Source: Actinomycetota bacterium (lineage in GTDB: Bacteria > Actinomycetota > Thermoleophilia > Solirubrobacterales > 70-9). Taken from it: a stretch of DNA of 7,996 nt. The DNA lies in NCBI GenBank assembly GCA_018268695.1, contig JAFDWD010001117.1, positions 1 through 7,996 of the forward strand, in the 5' to 3' direction. This document shows, piece after piece, positions 6,588 through 7,996 of the stretch (position 1 is its first letter; each line of letters begins with the position of its first letter). Position numbers and translations under genes: made by a program. Below the pieces are notes generated by a model. It searched no databases. It saw nothing but the letters and a program-made list of their open reading frames with translations, and was not told where the DNA came from.

Positions 6588-6630
6588 CACAGGCTCGTAA
6601 GGAAGGAGGCGTACCCTGGACTCAGAGACG

Positions 6631-6637
6631 AAAGGAG
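6631..6637 (+). promoter_or_regulatory. msrB ribosome binding site (AAAGGAG)
   Basis: AAAGGAG lies 9 bases before the msrB ATG, a strong Shine-Dalgarno at good spacing, and fixes the start at 6647. It stands out because most other genes here have weak or no ribosome sites. A -10-like TACCCT sits upstream at 6612-6617, without a convincing -35. Confidence 0.8.
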
Positions 6638-6646
6638 ATTGGACAT

Positions 6647-7063
6647 ATGGCCACCAAAGTGGAGAAAACCGATGAGCAGTGGCGCCAGGAGCTGACGCCG
6701 GAGCAGTACCAGGTCACCCGTAAGGCCGGCACCGAGCGCGCCTTCACCGGTCCCTTCTGGGACAACCACGAGGCAGGCAGCTACGCCTGTGTCTGTTGCG
6801 GCACCGAGTTGTTCGATTCGGACACGAAGTTCGACTCGGGTACCGGCTGGCCGAGCTTCACCGAGCCGAAGAACCTCGAGCACGTCGAGCTGCGCTCCGA
6901 CAACAGCCTGTTCATGCGCCGCACCGAGGTCGTCTGCAAGAACTGCGACGCCCATCTCGGGCACGTCTTCGACGACGGTCCGGTCGAGGCAGGCGGGATG
7001 CGCTACTGCATCAACGGCTGCGCGCTGGACTTCAAGGCCGCGAGCGGCGGGGACGCGGCCTAG
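6647..7063 (+). CDS. msrB: peptide-methionine (R)-S-oxide reductase MsrB
   Basis: Cytoplasmic repair enzyme reducing the R-epimer of methionine sulfoxide in proteins, normally recycled by thioredoxin. It has 138 residues, standard for a single-domain MsrB. The SelR fold is clear: ELTPEQYQVTRKAGTERAFT (15-34), zinc-site pairs Cys48/Cys51 and Cys97/Cys100, SGTGWPSF (64-71), HLGHVF (103-108), and the catalytic cysteine Cys121 in RYCINGCAL. The position of the usual resolving cysteine (SGCGWPSF in many MsrBs) holds Thr66. Two extra cysteines are present, Cys50 inside the first zinc pair and Cys125 four residues after the catalytic one, where most family members have Ser or Ala. Recycling may therefore use Cys125, or act directly on the sulfenic acid. 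The start is set by the strong ribosome site. It diverges from the CAP gene, and its TAG overlaps the stop of the convergent response regulator. Confidence 0.97.
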   Translation: MATKVEKTDEQWRQELTPEQYQVTRKAGTERAFTGPFWDNHEAGSYACVCCGTELFDSDTKFDSGTGWPSFTEPKNLEHVELRSDNSLFMRRTEVVCKNCDAHLGHVFDDGPVEAGGMRYCINGCALDFKAASGGDAA

Positions 7064-7078
7064 GCGGTTCCGCCGGCC
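7057..7078. terminator. GC-rich hairpin at the msrB/response-regulator junction (weak candidate)
   Basis: GGCC (7057-7060) and GGCC (7075-7078) can pair around an inner GGCG/CGCC stem (7063-7066 with 7071-7074) closed by a GTTC tetraloop, with a 2-base TA bulge on the left. It spans both convergent stop codons. There is no T-run on either strand and the stem is short, so this may simply be a by-product of high GC content. Confidence 0.25.
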
Positions 7079-7710
7079 CCGAGGTAGCTGAACTTCACGG
7101 CCAACGCGACCGCCTCGGTCCGGGTATCGACCTCGAGCTTGGCGATCGCGTTGCGCACGTGCGTGTGAACGGTCGCCGGGCTCAGCTGTAGCCGCTCGGC
7201 GATCTCTTTCACCCGCAGCCCCTCGGCCAGCAGCTCGAGGATCTGCCGCTCGCGCGGCGACAGCTCGAGCAGTTTCTCGACCTCCGACGGCTTGCCCCCG
7301 GCGAAGTCGCCGCCGAGGAACGTCCCGCCGCCGGTCACCGCTTTGACCGCTTTGGCGATGTCCTCGGCCGGGGCGGACTTCAACACGTAGCCGGAGGCCC
7401 CGGCGCGCAGCGCCAGCGCCAGCAGGTCGGGCTGGGCGTGGGCGGTGAAGATGATGACCTTGGTCCGCGGGCGGACTTTCAGCACCTCGCGGGTCGCCTC
7501 GATGCCATCGCGCTTGGGCAGCTCGACGTCGATGATCAGGACGTCGGGCTCCAGCTCCTTGACCACGTCGACCACATCGCGGCCGTTGGAGGCCTCGCCG
7601 ACGATCTCGACCACGCTCGAATCCGACATCCGCGCCTTGATCGCCTCGCGGACGATCTCGTGGTCGTCGCAGAGGACGACGCGACGTGCTTCACGGACGG
7701 TGGTGCTCAT
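7060..7710 (-). CDS. NarL/FixJ-type (LuxR-HTH) response regulator
   Basis: Cytoplasmic DNA-binding response regulator of 216 residues. The receiver domain (about 9-125) has the acidic pair Asp15/Asp16 in LCDDHEIV, phospho-acceptor Asp61 in LIIDVELPKRDGI, the switch Thr89 in IIFTA and conserved Lys111 in YVLKSA. A short linker leads to a LuxR-type helix-turn-helix (about 148-208) with LSPRERQILELLAEG (150-164) and the recognition region LSPATVHTHVRNAIAKL (176-192). All residues needed for phosphorylation are present. The ATG at 7710 overlaps the serS stop as ATGA, so translation is probably coupled to serS; no independent Shine-Dalgarno is visible. No partner kinase of the NarL class lies nearby, and the DUF4118 kinase at the left end would be expected to use an OmpR-type regulator, so this one is an orphan within the window. 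Its TAG (7062-7060) overlaps the msrB stop. Target genes unknown. Confidence 0.95.
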   Translation of the reverse strand: MSTTVREARRVVLCDDHEIVREAIKARMSDSSVVEIVGEASNGRDVVDVVKELEPDVLIIDVELPKRDGIEATREVLKVRPRTKVIIFTAHAQPDLLALALRAGASGYVLKSAPAEDIAKAVKAVTGGGTFLGGDFAGGKPSEVEKLLELSPRERQILELLAEGLRVKEIAERLQLSPATVHTHVRNAIAKLEVDTRTEAVALAVKFSYLGAGGTA

Positions 7711-7996
7711 CGGGCGCTGATTCTGTCAGGCGCGCCGTACCGTTGCAAAGAACTGGGTAGCGTGAAGCTCCCGTCGGCTTCCTGTCGGTTCTCGATCAAG
7801 GCAATGATCGTCCTCCCTACCGCGGTAGCGGTCCCGTTCAGCGTGTGCACCGCCTCCGGAGATTCGCCGTCGCCGGGCCGATACCTACAACCAAGCCTAC
7901 GCGCCTGGTAATCGGTCGTGTTCGAGCAGGACGTGACCTCGCGATAACGGCCCTGGGACGGGATCCACGCCTCGCAGTCGTACTTCTTCGCCGCCG
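7707..7996 (-). CDS. serS: seryl-tRNA synthetase, C-terminal part
   Basis: Class II aminoacyl-tRNA synthetase that charges tRNA-Ser (and tRNA-Sec where present) in the cytoplasm. Only the last 95 codons are in the window; the N-terminal tRNA-binding coiled coil and most of the catalytic domain lie beyond the right edge. Diagnostic strings, counted from the first full codon, are YDCEAWIPSQGRYREV (5-20), TSCSNTTDYQARRLGCRYR (21-39), and class II motif 3 as TLNGTATAVGRTIIALIEN (51-69), whose Arg contacts ATP in the family, followed by the C-terminal LPSSLQRYG. The frame ends with TGA at 7709-7707, overlapping the ATG of the response regulator by ATGA. This gene accounts for the whole 7711-7996 stretch, which is otherwise easily taken for intergenic DNA. 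Confidence 0.96.
   Translation of the reverse strand, partial: AAKKYDCEAWIPSQGRYREVTSCSNTTDYQARRLGCRYRPGDGESPEAVHTLNGTATAVGRTIIALIENRQEADGSFTLPSSLQRYGAPDRISAR

Noticed and set aside
7438..7911. A plus-strand frame crossing the response regulator start and serS end.
   Set aside because: The minus strand encodes a complete receiver domain and serS motif 3 across the same bases.

Overview
The window is very GC-rich and almost fully coding, with tight gene spacing, several GTG starts and strong G/C preference at third codon positions. This fits a high-GC actinobacterium. The mix of a DUF4118 sensor kinase, a two-module FtsX-type permease and a cysteine-rich CAP protein would suit Thermoleophilia/Solirubrobacterales, but that placement is inference and was not tested by any search.

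Layout. Positions 1-4210 hold a minus-strand block read from right to left: a LolD/MacB-type ABC ATPase, a large FtsX/MacB-type permease with two FtsX modules, and a KdpD-like (DUF4118) sensor histidine kinase cut by the left window edge. The gaps are only 20 and 15 bases, so this is probably one operon coupling an envelope ABC system to a sensor kinase. The cognate response regulator, if there is one, would lie beyond the left edge. A roughly 145-base divergent region (4211-4355) separates the block from a plus-strand HAD-IIA (NagD-like) phosphatase. That region carries overlapping -10-like elements on the two strands and a possible 29-codon leaderless small ORF ahead of the ABC operon.

The HAD gene converges on a minus-strand pair at 5169-6565: a double-hotdog acyl-CoA thioesterase-like protein, preceded by a secreted CAP/SCP (YkwD-like) protein with six cysteines in its mature part. 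An 81-base divergent region with a short inverted repeat separates the CAP gene from plus-strand msrB (methionine sulfoxide reductase B). msrB in turn converges on a minus-strand pair at 7060-7996: the C-terminal end of seryl-tRNA synthetase (serS, cut by the right edge) and a NarL/LuxR-type response regulator whose ATG overlaps the serS stop as ATGA. The stop codons of msrB and the regulator overlap in one CTAG palindrome.

Two real genes run off the window ends (the kinase on the left, serS on the right); both were found by reading the minus strand directly. There is no sign of a mobile element, CRISPR array, rRNA or tRNA. I see no wholly novel system. The points most worth following are the ABC-permease/DUF4118-kinase operon, the serS-coupled orphan regulator, the MsrB lacking its usual resolving cysteine, and the candidate leader ORF in a symmetric divergent promoter.
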